From: Nodularia sp034931045
GTDB taxonomy: Bacteria; Cyanobacteriota; Cyanobacteriia; Cyanobacteriales; Nostocaceae
Direction: 5' to 3'
DNA: 64,000 bases
NCBI RefSeq assembly: GCF_034931045.1
Contig: NZ_JAYGHH010000008.1
Location: 1 to 64,000, forward strand
Of the stretch, positions 20,391-30,800 are shown piece by piece. The notes below the pieces were generated by a model. The model saw only the letters and a program-made list of their open reading frames with translations, was not told the DNA's origin and did not search any database. Each line of letters opens with the position of its first letter. The first letter of the stretch is position 1. The position numbers and the translations under genes were made by a program.

Positions 20391-23300
20391 TTAGTTGAGT
20401 TGTTGGAGTTCTTGGGCTAGTAGTTCGGCGATTTCTGCTGTGGAGGGTTCTGGGGTTTGTTGTAGTTCGTTGTTGAGGTGGTGGGCTAATGTTTGTATGT
20501 TGGGATAGTCGAAGGCTATTGTTGAGGGGAGGGTGATTTTGAGGTCGGTTTGGAGGCGATTTTTGAGTTCAATGGCTGTGAGTGAGTCCATTCCTAAGTC
20601 GAAAAATCCGGTTTGTGGGTTAATTGCATTGGGTGCAAAACCTAAGATTTTTGCTATTTGTTCACGGATATAGGTTTCTATTAGTTCGTAACCTGCTGTT
20701 TTGTCTAGTTGAGATAGTTTTTTGAGTAAATCTGTTTTGGGGGGTGGTGTTTCGCTGATTTCTGGGTTGTTGGCTGGATAAAAATTCTCGAAAAATGGTG
20801 AGTTAATGGCAAATTTTTGCCAGTTAATGGGTATAACTCCTATTTGGGTGAGGGGTTGTGTCATCAGATGTTGTAAAATTTGGATACCATCTGATGGTGC
20901 GATCGCATCAATTCCTTTTTGCTGCATTTGGCTGGTGGCTTGGATAGCTGAACCAATTTCTGACCAAATTCCCCAGTTAATACTTAGTGCGGGTAAGCCT
21001 TGGGTTTGTCGATAATGGGCTAGGGTATCTAGGAAGGTATTTGCAGCCACGTGGTTTGCTTGTCCCGGTGAACCGAATAAGGCGGTGGCTGAGGAGAAAA
21101 GGACGAAGAAATCTAGGGGTTGATGTTGGGTTAATGTATGCAAATTCCAAGCACCCATAACTTTCGCCGTCATCACTCGTTGAAAGCGTTCCCAGTTCAT
21201 TTGTAACAGCGTCCCATCATCTAATACTCCCGCCGCATGAATGATTCCAGCTAGGGGATATGCAGATTTGGCGATTTCTGTCAAGATGTTGTTTAATGTT
21301 GCTTTTTGGGATACATCTATTTGTGCGATCGCAATTCTCACTCCAATAGCTTCTAATTTCTGAATCCTTGACACTGCATCAGATGTAGGTGCATTGCGTC
21401 CCAGTAAGAGGAGATGATTTGCACCCATTTTTACCAGCCATTCCGCCACTAGTAAACCTAAACCACCCAAACCACCAGTAATTAAATAAGTACAATTCTT
21501 TTTCAGAGGATATAGAGAAGTAGAGTTATTTAATTTTGAATTGATTACGACTTTTCCAGTATGCTTACCCTGTTGCATATATCGAAAAGCATCTACTATT
21601 TCAGTAATGGGAAATACTTTTGCAGCTAGAGGTTGTAAGCGATGTTGCTCAAATTCCTGCACCAATTGCTGTAAAATACTCTGTACAAGTTCCGGTTGCT
21701 GGTGGCAAAAATCCACTAAATCTACCAAAAAATAACTTGCATCTGGTTTAACTTGTTGTACCTGTTCCTGCGTCCACACATCAATTTTGCCAATTTCCAC
21801 AAACCTTCCTTGGGGTTTGAGAATAGCTAAACTCTCAGTGATAAAATCTCCACTTAGAGAATTGAGGATAATATCTACACCTTCTCCTTGAGTTTGGGCG
21901 AGAATTTCCTCAGCAAAATCTAAGGTGCGAGAGTTGAAAATCTGCTTTACGCCTAAGTTTCGCAGCGTTTCCCACTTCTGGGAACTGGCGGTAGCAAATA
22001 TTTCTGCCCCTGCTAGTTGGGCTATTTGGATGGCTGCTTGTCCGACACCACCCGCAGCTGCATGGATAAGAATTTTGTCACCAGGGCGAATTTTGGCTAA
22101 GTGATGCAAGGTGTAAAAGGCGGTGAGAAAGGCGGCGGGAATGGTTGCGCCATCAATTATACTTAAATTTGGGGGTAGGGGGATTGCGATCGCTTCCTTC
22201 ACGGTGACATACTGGCTAAAACTTCCACTGGCTAAGGCCATAACTCTTTGTCCGACTTGTAGGTGTTTTACCCCTGTACCAATGGCTACTATTTCCCCAA
22301 CGCACTCACAGCCTAACATTCCGGGTTCACCTGGGTACAAGTCTAAGGCGTTTAAAACATCGCGGAAGTTTAAGCCTGTTGCTTGAATGCAGATTTCTAT
22401 TTCTCCTGGTTCTGGGGAAGGGCGGTTTACTGTTTGGAAGGAGAGGTTTTCTAATGTTCCTCTTTGTTTGATGGTTAAACGCTGATTTTCACGCAGAGGA
22501 GTTTGAGTGAGTCTTGCAGCATATCGGGTTTGATTACGCCAAGCAATTTCTGTTTCTGGGGAATTTGTGAGGAGTTCTTTGAGGATAATATCTGTTTGTT
22601 CTGTGGGGGTACAGATTGGATCTAGGTCTAAACAGCGATAGTTTAATTCTGGATGTTCTAACTGTATTACTTTCCTGATTCCCCACAATGATGCGGCTGC
22701 AAGTCCTTTTATTGAAGCATCTTTTCCTGTATTTACTGCTCCTTGAGTTACTAGCCACAATTGCGCTAATTGCTGATACTCTACGTTATTATGTAACCAA
22801 TACAACAGACTTTCGCAGAGTATCTGTTGTGTTTCCATTAATTGTTCTGTGGTTAATTCATCTGGGAGGGGTACATCTAAACCCCAGAGGTTAATTAGGT
22901 GTGATGCTGGCGTGGGAAGGGTGGGAAGTTCTGAGTCAGCAAAAATTAACTCACAAGTTGCACCTTGGCCTTGGAGATGAGTAGCAATTTTTTGTCCTAC
23001 TCCCTGTTTATCTGCTAATATTAGCCATGTATCTGGTTTAATTGGAGCTTGTGCCACAATTAGCGCCTGATTTCCGATAATTTCATTTAATAGAGTGGGA
23101 GATTCAAAACCCTCTTGTGTGAGTAAGTTCTGCCATTGTGTACTGGAAATGAGGGGATGATGGGGACGTAAGCCATAGTCTTGGAAACGCCACCAGCCTT
23201 CAGTTAACCCAAATATTAAGTCTAGCCACCAGACAGTCTGCACTCCTTCTAGTAAAAACAGTAAGCCGTCTCTTGACAATAACCGCTTAATATGTATGAC

Positions 23301-26300
23301 AGTTTTCTGTAAATCTTGGGTGGCGTGGAGAACGTTGGCAGCTATGATCATATCAAAGCTGTTTTCTGTGAAGCCTTGAGCAGAGGGTGATTTTTCTACA
23401 TCAAATATCTGGTATCGCACACAGGAATAATCTGGGAATTGTTGCTGTGCTTTGCTGAGGAATAATGGTGAAACGTCGGTGAAGTAATATTCAATTTCTC
23501 TTTGCGCCAATTCCGGTAACAGATGTGCTGTAGTTCCCCCTGTTCCCGCACCTATTTCTAGAATTCGTAGGGGTTTTTCTGGTGGTATTTCGGCTATGGC
23601 TGTGATTATAGCTTGTTTTACCAAATTATTCATCATTTGAGCAATGGGTGAATTTTGGTAAAGTTGCGTTAAGTCGCTCAAGTCTCCACCTGGAAACAAT
23701 AACTCTAATGAATCGGTTTTTCCCAGCAAAACTTCTGCTAAATTGCTAGTACAGCGTTGGAGTAGATTTAATTCTGATGTGGCGTTGGGATATCTTTGAC
23801 GCAACTGGGGAAAAACTGAAGCAGTTGTTATGCTGGGTGGTGTTTTGATAACTCGCAATTTTTCTCCTTGGGGTTGTAATATTCCTTCCTTTTGGAGAAT
23901 CTGTAATAAATGCTGATATAATTTTTTATATTGGCTTGCTATACTCATTTTCTGCATTGTTTCTGTTGCAGAGAATTCCTCACCAACTGTTAATGGTAGT
24001 TGCAATTTTTGAAATGTCTGTAATATACAGTCAAAACTCAAGTTTTCTAGTTGGGATGATAAAGATATATAGTTTTGTAAATCTGACTGCTGTAATAGTT
24101 GTAATTTTGAGTTACTAATTGCGGTGGGAGTGAGTAAGGGATGGCTAAGAATTGGTTCTGCTTGCCATTCAATACTATATAACCAATCATGCCAGTTGTT
24201 TAATTGTCTGACTGGTTGAATTTGTAAGCCGTTGATGATTGCAATTAATTTACCATCTGGATGGAAGATTTGAATATCAGCAATATAATCAGATGTTTCT
24301 CGTAGTTTTACATGACTCCAGATGTCAGAGAATGTTTGGTTTTCGCCATACCAATACACTTTTTCTATGGCTACAGGGAGGTAAGCTGTAGGTGGTTGGA
24401 AGTCGAGTAAAATTGCTCCCATTACCTGTAAACAAGCATCTAATAATATCGGATGAATTTGATAGGGGTAAATATCAATTTCTGGAGATAGTTTGATTTG
24501 TCCTAATGCTTGTTTTTTACCTCGCCACAGTTGTTGAATGGCTTGAAAGGATTTTCCATATTCTATTCCTACTTGTTTGCAGGTTTGGTAGTAGGTATTT
24601 ACGTTAATTTCTTGGTTGCAAGTTTTTTGGATTTGGGTAATATCTGGAGGGGGTGAGGATGGGGGTGATGTTTGGATGATTGCGGTGGCGTGGGTTTTTG
24701 CACGCAGAGGTGCAGAGGCGCAAAGGGAAGAAGAATGGAAGGAGAGGATTTCTATTTGGTAGGTTTGGTTTTCTAAGGGGGTGAGAGTTATTTGTAGGGT
24801 GATATCTGTGATTTTTGGTAAGGGTAAGGCTTGGAGAATTTCGAGATTTTGAATGTGGTAGGAGTGAGATTTAAATATTTTTTCTGCGGCTGCAATTGCT
24901 ATTTCTACATAACCCGCAGCCGGCATGATTATTTTACCAAGAATTTGATGTTGGGGTAAGTATTCTGGGTAATTTTGAGAAATTTGATTTTGGAAATATA
25001 TGTTTTCTGATTTCGCTATTTGTAATTTCTCTCCTAATAATGGGTGGAAGTTAGATGTATGGGTTGGTTTGGCTGAGTTGAGGTTTTCTACCCAATATCT
25101 CTGGCGTTGAAATGAGTAGGTTGGTAAATTTACTCTTTGATTTTGTTCATCTCCGTTGACGTTTTCCCAGTTGATATCTCCACCTTGCATATATAATGAT
25201 GCTAGGCTGGATAATATTGTTTCCACATCATTTTGTCCTGGGCGTAAACTGGGCAACCAGGAATATTTTTCGGCTGAGTTTAAACAGGTTTGACCTATAC
25301 TCAGTAAGGTGGGTTTTGCCCCAATTTCTAGGAAGATTTCGCAGTTTTCTGTGGCTAATGTTTCCATTCCTCGCGCAAATTGTACAGGTTGCATAATATG
25401 CTGACACCAATACTCGGCGTGAGCTATTTCTGTATTAATGATTTTACCTGTGATGTTGGAAATTATTGGGGTTTTGGGGGGATGAAATGTAATACTTTTA
25501 GCAACTTCTCTAAATTCTCCTACCATTGACTCCATTAAGGGAGAATGAAAGGCATGGGAAACTGACAAGGGAGTAATTTTAATTCCCTGATTTGGGAGGA
25601 TTTCTGCAAGTTCGTCAATTGCGCTTTGTTCACCAGAAATAACTGTATTGTTTGGGGCGTTGATGGCGGCTATGGTAACTTTTGGCGAATATGATTGAAT
25701 ATATTTAGCTATTTCTGTAACTGATCCTGCAACAGCTAACATTTTTCCCTTTTCAGGCAATTTTTGCATCAAATTGGCGCGGTTAGCAATTAATTTCAGT
25801 GCGTCTGGTAAATTGAACACACCTGCAATACAAGCTGCTACATATTCCCCAACGCTATGTCCCATGAGGAAGTCTGGTGTAATTCCCCAGTGTCGCCACA
25901 GTTGAGCTATGGCGTATTCTAAAACAAATAATGCTGGTTGGGTGTAAATAGTTTGGGAAAGTAATTGCTGGTTTGCCTTGTCCGCAAATAAAATTGAATG
26001 CAAATCTATGTCTAAGTGGGGATGCAATAATTCACAACATTTATCGATTTGTTGGCGAAAATAAACTTGGGTTTGGTAGAGTTCTCTACCCATGTTCAGG
26101 TATTGTGAACCTTGTCCGGTGAACAGAAAAGCAATTTTGGGCAGATGGGGGATAACTACTTGACTAGAAAGTATTTTTGGGGTAGATTCTGAGTAATTAA
26201 ATAATTTTTCATAAGCTGTACTATAAGAATTGGCGGGTATCGCTAAACGGTAAGGGAAGTGCGATCGCCCCACGTTGGAAGTAAAGCAAATATCAGCGAA

Positions 26301-27800
26301 GTTAGTATCTGAACGGGAATCAAAGTATTTAATGTATTCTCCTACAAGTTCCCGCAGTGCTTGGGGTGTTTTAGCGGAGATAGTCAGCAGATGGTATTGT
26401 TCTGCCCTCTGGGGAAGTTGAGGAAGGGTAAAATCTTCTAAAACCAGATGCACATTTGTCCCACTCATTCCGAAGGAACTAATACCGGCGATGCGTTTAC
26501 CGTTTTCACTTTGCCAAGGAGTTAACTGGGTAGGAACGGTGACAGGTAATTTCTGCCAAGGAATATAGGGGTTTGGTTGTTGTAAGTTGACATGGGCTGG
26601 AATTTGCTGCTTTTGCAATGCTAAGATTACCTTAATTAACCCTGCTACACCGGCTGCACCTTCTAAATGTCCAATGTTGGTTTTCACAGAACCAATGGAC
26701 AAGGGTTGATTTTGACTTCTACCTTCACCCAGTACGTTAGCTAGTGCTAAAACTTCGATGGGGTCGCCGATAACTGTACCTGTGCCGTGGAGTTCACTAT
26801 ACTGGACTTGCTGCGGTTCTACCTGGGCGTTTTCCAACGCTTGGCGAATTACAGCTGCTTGGGCTGTACCGTTGGGGGCTGTTAAACCATTGCTGCTACC
26901 GTCGTGATTGACTGCGGAACCACGAATCACCGCTAAAATGGGATCATGGTTAGCGATCGCATCTCGCAATTTTTTCAACACCATAATACCACATCCCTCA
27001 CCTCGTCCGTAACCGTCAGCCGCCGCATCTAAGGTTTTACAACGTCCATCCACTGCTAAGGCTTTCAATTTACAAAAGCCAATCATTGGTTCTGGGGCTA
27101 AAATTAAGTTGACTCCTCCCGCCAAAGCCATGTCTGATTCACCATTGCGGAGACTTTGACAGGCTAAATGTACCCCCAGCAAGGAAGAAGAACAGGTGGT
27201 ATCTAGTTGCATCACCGTACCTTGTAACCCTAACACGTAGGCAATGCGTCCGGCGGCGATACTGCGAGTGTTACCTAAACTGCTAAAAGCATCTATGCGG
27301 CTAGATGGGGAGGCGCTATATTTGGCGTAGTCATCAAAACACAGTCCTATATATATAGATGTCTTACTACCTTTGAGTTTTTGGGTTGATTGTCCGGCGC
27401 GTTCTAAGGCTTCGTGACTGACTTCTAATAATAGCCGTTGTTGGGGGTCCATTGCTACGGCTTCACGGGGGGAAATTCCAAAAAATTCAGCGTCAAATTC
27501 TTCTACTCGGTCGATAAAATGACCGTAGCGAGTGTACATTTTTCCCGGAGTATCAGGATTTTCATCGTAGTAGTTCGCTATATCCCAACGTGGGGAGGGA
27601 ATTTCACTAACTGTATTAACTCCATCTCGCAACAATTGCCAAAATGCTTCGGGGTTATTTGCACCACCAGGAAAACGGCAAGCCATGCCAATTATAGCAA
27701 TGGGTGCTGTTTTTTGTGTTTCTAAGGTTGTGATTTCGGCTCGCAGGTGTCGCATTTCTAGGAGTGCGTCTTTGAGCAATGTTTGGTAGTTGTCTTTCAT
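20391..27800 (-). CDS. Type I PKS module 1: KS-AT-DH-cMT-ER-KR-ACP
   Basis: 2469 residues. An N-terminal docking helix (1-30) precedes KS (about 33-460) with active C203 in DTTCSSS (Thr instead of the common Ala), ELHGTGT and NIGHLEGAAG. AT (about 550-860) has S649 in GHSVGE and HAFH, the malonyl-CoA signature. DH has H951 in HQILGKIIMP and LLDACLQ, both catalytic motifs intact. The C-methyltransferase has LEIGAGTGG near 1410. ER has AAAGGVGQAA near 1914, KR has TGGLGGLG near 2110 and ANHVAAN near 2248, and ACP has GMDSL near 2405. Expected chemistry: one malonate extension, alpha-methylation and complete reduction. It lies 34 bp after the FAAL gene and 31 bp before module 2. A dispersed repeat is translated in frame near residue 1028. 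Confidence 0.95.
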   Translation of the reverse strand: MKDNYQTLLKDALLEMRHLRAEITTLETQKTAPIAIIGMACRFPGGANNPEAFWQLLRDGVNTVSEIPSPRWDIANYYDENPDTPGKMYTRYGHFIDRVEEFDAEFFGISPREAVAMDPQQRLLLEVSHEALERAGQSTQKLKGSKTSIYIGLCFDDYAKYSASPSSRIDAFSSLGNTRSIAAGRIAYVLGLQGTVMQLDTTCSSSLLGVHLACQSLRNGESDMALAGGVNLILAPEPMIGFCKLKALAVDGRCKTLDAAADGYGRGEGCGIMVLKKLRDAIANHDPILAVIRGSAVNHDGSSNGLTAPNGTAQAAVIRQALENAQVEPQQVQYSELHGTGTVIGDPIEVLALANVLGEGRSQNQPLSIGSVKTNIGHLEGAAGVAGLIKVILALQKQQIPAHVNLQQPNPYIPWQKLPVTVPTQLTPWQSENGKRIAGISSFGMSGTNVHLVLEDFTLPQLPQRAEQYHLLTISAKTPQALRELVGEYIKYFDSRSDTNFADICFTSNVGRSHFPYRLAIPANSYSTAYEKLFNYSESTPKILSSQVVIPHLPKIAFLFTGQGSQYLNMGRELYQTQVYFRQQIDKCCELLHPHLDIDLHSILFADKANQQLLSQTIYTQPALFVLEYAIAQLWRHWGITPDFLMGHSVGEYVAACIAGVFNLPDALKLIANRANLMQKLPEKGKMLAVAGSVTEIAKYIQSYSPKVTIAAINAPNNTVISGEQSAIDELAEILPNQGIKITPLSVSHAFHSPLMESMVGEFREVAKSITFHPPKTPIISNITGKIINTEIAHAEYWCQHIMQPVQFARGMETLATENCEIFLEIGAKPTLLSIGQTCLNSAEKYSWLPSLRPGQNDVETILSSLASLYMQGGDINWENVNGDEQNQRVNLPTYSFQRQRYWVENLNSAKPTHTSNFHPLLGEKLQIAKSENIYFQNQISQNYPEYLPQHQILGKIIMPAAGYVEIAIAAAEKIFKSHSYHIQNLEILQALPLPKITDITLQITLTPLENQTYQIEILSFHSSSLCASAPLRAKTHATAIIQTSPPSSPPPDITQIQKTCNQEINVNTYYQTCKQVGIEYGKSFQAIQQLWRGKKQALGQIKLSPEIDIYPYQIHPILLDACLQVMGAILLDFQPPTAYLPVAIEKVYWYGENQTFSDIWSHVKLRETSDYIADIQIFHPDGKLIAIINGLQIQPVRQLNNWHDWLYSIEWQAEPILSHPLLTPTAISNSKLQLLQQSDLQNYISLSSQLENLSFDCILQTFQKLQLPLTVGEEFSATETMQKMSIASQYKKLYQHLLQILQKEGILQPQGEKLRVIKTPPSITTASVFPQLRQRYPNATSELNLLQRCTSNLAEVLLGKTDSLELLFPGGDLSDLTQLYQNSPIAQMMNNLVKQAIITAIAEIPPEKPLRILEIGAGTGGTTAHLLPELAQREIEYYFTDVSPLFLSKAQQQFPDYSCVRYQIFDVEKSPSAQGFTENSFDMIIAANVLHATQDLQKTVIHIKRLLSRDGLLFLLEGVQTVWWLDLIFGLTEGWWRFQDYGLRPHHPLISSTQWQNLLTQEGFESPTLLNEIIGNQALIVAQAPIKPDTWLILADKQGVGQKIATHLQGQGATCELIFADSELPTLPTPASHLINLWGLDVPLPDELTTEQLMETQQILCESLLYWLHNNVEYQQLAQLWLVTQGAVNTGKDASIKGLAAASLWGIRKVIQLEHPELNYRCLDLDPICTPTEQTDIILKELLTNSPETEIAWRNQTRYAARLTQTPLRENQRLTIKQRGTLENLSFQTVNRPSPEPGEIEICIQATGLNFRDVLNALDLYPGEPGMLGCECVGEIVAIGTGVKHLQVGQRVMALASGSFSQYVTVKEAIAIPLPPNLSIIDGATIPAAFLTAFYTLHHLAKIRPGDKILIHAAAGGVGQAAIQIAQLAGAEIFATASSQKWETLRNLGVKQIFNSRTLDFAEEILAQTQGEGVDIILNSLSGDFITESLAILKPQGRFVEIGKIDVWTQEQVQQVKPDASYFLVDLVDFCHQQPELVQSILQQLVQEFEQHRLQPLAAKVFPITEIVDAFRYMQQGKHTGKVVINSKLNNSTSLYPLKKNCTYLITGGLGGLGLLVAEWLVKMGANHLLLLGRNAPTSDAVSRIQKLEAIGVRIAIAQIDVSQKATLNNILTEIAKSAYPLAGIIHAAGVLDDGTLLQMNWERFQRVMTAKVMGAWNLHTLTQHQPLDFFVLFSSATALFGSPGQANHVAANTFLDTLAHYRQTQGLPALSINWGIWSEIGSAIQATSQMQQKGIDAIAPSDGIQILQHLMTQPLTQIGVIPINWQKFAINSPFFENFYPANNPEISETPPPKTDLLKKLSQLDKTAGYELIETYIREQIAKILGFAPNAINPQTGFFDLGMDSLTAIELKNRLQTDLKITLPSTIAFDYPNIQTLAHHLNNELQQTPEPSTAEIAELLAQELQQLN
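24701..24732. repeat. Dispersed repeat inside the PKS1 coding sequence
   Basis: cacgcagagg tgcagaggcg then caaaggg is a clear member of the 'cacgcagagg...gcgcaaag' family, here within the DH domain region. On the coding strand it gives roughly LCASAPLRAKT (about residues 1023-1033), a stretch the corresponding part of module 2 does not show. The frame stays open. Confidence 0.7.
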
Positions 27801-27812
27801 AGGAGTTTTTTT

Positions 27813-27832
27813 AACGCAAAGTACCCGGAGGG
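27813..27832. repeat. Dispersed repeat at the PKS1/FAAL junction
   Basis: aacgcaaagt acccggaggg occupies most of the 34-bp spacer between the FAAL stop codon and the PKS1 start. It is a diverged copy of the same family as at 20371. Confidence 0.5.
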
Positions 27833-27834
27833 AA

Positions 27835-30800
27835 TTATTTATTTTGAGGTTTTCGGTGACGAGCGATCGCTATTTCTTGGCTTAGTAGTTGTGCTATATC
27901 TATGGTGGATAAGTTGTCAAAGTTGTTTGACTCGGTGGTGGTGAGTTGTTCTAGGTGGGTGGCTAGGGCAGTAATTGTGGGGAAGTTCCACGCTATGGTT
28001 GCCTCTAAGGGTTGGGATATATTTAACCATTGTTGCAAGTCTTGGGTTAATTCTACGGCGGTGATGGAATCTATACCGTAGTCGGCGAAGGCTTTATTGG
28101 TATCTATGGCGGAAGTTGATATGTGCAGTTTTTCAGCTATCCACGTTTTTAACCAAGTGCTGATTTGGGAGACGGATGTATTTTGGGTTGGGAAATCTGC
28201 GGTTTGGGGGTGGGAGTCCCAAGTTTTTGCTGCTGTCTGGCAATTCTCTCCGGACTGACGCAATAATTCATCTAGTTGCTGTTCTTCTCCGGCTAAGTTT
28301 TGTTCAATATCACCGATGCTTTGTGTATATTGATGGAGGTGATTTTCTAGGTTTTGGGAATTGAGATATAGTAAGTTGTCAGGATTAAATGTCAGGATTT
28401 GCTGGAGTTGTTGATGAAACCGATTTTTTACCCAAGCAATTGCTGATTGATCATCTAATACTGCCCAGAGTATGGCTTCTGTTGTCAGTTGTCCTAGTTG
28501 ATGGTATATCCAACGTTGGAATTTAATGTTAGAGTGATTACGGAGGCGATCGCTAATTTGCTCTACAGCATCAGCTAACTTTTGTCCAACTTCCACAGCA
28601 CCCAAAGTTTGACAGAGAAAATTTTGTAGAGTCTGTCCTTGTTTGAGAACACGCGCACCCAAAAAGCCGCATAATGTTTCTGTTGGTCCTTCAAATATCC
28701 TTAAAATTCGCGCATCTCGCAAAATTTGTGGTGCAATATTACTTTCTATATAACCCCGTCCCCCCAAAGTTTGTACCAGTAAATCTGCTGCTTGCCAATA
28801 AAATTCAGGGGCAGAAATTTTACACGCTGTATATACTTCGGCGGGAATATTATCACCTGCGTCGAGTAATTTTCCTACCCGCATCACCAAGCTATTGACG
28901 GCAGTAATGGCATTTGTTAATTCTTGGAGACGATATAAAACCACAGGATGATCCAGTAATTTACCTGTAGCAATTTGTCGCCGTCCACTATAACGCCACA
29001 TTAATTGTACACAACGTTGCATCCCACCCACACAAGCAGCTGCGATCGCTAACCTGCCATACATCATCGCATCTTGAGCAACATTCATCCCTGCCCCAAC
29101 TTCACCCAATAATTCCGCAGATGTCACCGGAATATCTTCCAAATAAACAGTATTTTGCACCATTCCCCGCATTCCCATCGTTAGCGCTTCCGCACCTTGA
29201 CGTAAACCAGGAGTACCCCGACGCACCACAAAGCCGCTAATTCCCGACTCATGTTTAACAAACACATTAATCACACCAGCCCAAGCAGCCGAACCACTCC
29301 AAATCTTTTCACCCCGCAATCGCCAACCATCACCATCACTAATGGCCTGAGATTGGATAGCTTGAGGATTAGCACCAGCACCCGTTTCCGTCAGTGCAAA
29401 AGCCGCCAATTCCCGTCCTGTAGCCAGAATAGGTAAAAGTTCCGCCTTTAAAGACTCACTCCCAGACAATAATATCGGACGCACCCCCAACACATTATTC
29501 AACCCCACAAATAAAGCCAAAGTCGGATCAATCGCCCCAAGCTGTTGTATAATCCTGATGGTGTCCGTATATCCCAAACCCAAACCACCATAACAACAAG
29601 GAACCTGCATCCCCAACAAACCCTTATTGCCAAAATCCAAAACAATATGGGGTGAAATACAACGCCGTTCATCCATCAACCGCGAATTAATATGATCACG
29701 AGCATAAACCCGTAACCACTCAATCAAACCATCTACCACCTTCTCTTCTTTGCGCCTCTGCGCCTTGGCGTGAGACAACTCCCACCGACAAACCACATCC
29801 AAACCCGAACTCAAAAACCCATCCCGACAAGCAAAACGCTGCACCTTTCCACTAGAAGTCTTAGGAATACTACTAGGTTTGAGCAAACATATCCCATCCA
29901 CCTGCAAACCAAACTCACGAGAAATAGCAGCCCGAATTGCTGTAATGATTTCATCTTTATCCAGTGTACGCCAGCCATTACGCTCCACCTCCTGAACGAC
30001 AACTAGCCGTTCTTCCCCGGAGACTTCCACACTAAAAGCCGCACCCCAGTAAGCACTCAAAGCTGGATGACTTTGGGCAACAGTCGCTTCAATATCATGG
30101 GGGTAATAATTCTGCCCTCTGATTATAATAACATCTTTGATCCTGCCCGTGACAAATAATTCCCCAGAACGTAAATAACCCAAATCTCCTGTGCGTAAAA
30201 AACCACCTTCTCCCGAAGCTAAGGAGGCGTGAAAACTGGCTGCGGTTTCCTGAAAACGTTGCCAATAACCTTGAGCCACACTCTCACCTTTGACCCAAAT
30301 TTCTCCCTCTTCCCCGACTGCACAAGGTTGCCGAGATTCTGGATTAACTATAACTAGAGTTTGGTCATGACTGGGAATACCGCAACTAACTAAACCTTGA
30401 GCAGTATGATTTAATTCTAAATTTTTCTGATTTTTACCACTAACAAACAAAGTTGCTTCCGCTAAACCATAGCAAGGATAAAAAGCGGCTCGTCGAAATC
30501 CATAAGGTGCAAAAACTGTAGCAAATCTTTCTAATGTATCTTGGCGAATTGGTTCTGCACCCGTAAATGCTAAATCCCAACTACTCAAATCCAAATCTGG
30601 GCATTCCTCTAGACGAATCTTGCGGACACACATCTCGTAGGCAAAATTAGGAGCGCCGCTAGTGGTAGCATGAGTTTGAGAAATTGCTTGCAACCAACGA
30701 AGCGGTTTTTGCAGAAAAGCTACAGGAGACATGAGTGTAACTGGAAAACCACCATATAACGGCTGTAAGATTCCCCCCATCAAACCCATATCATGATATG

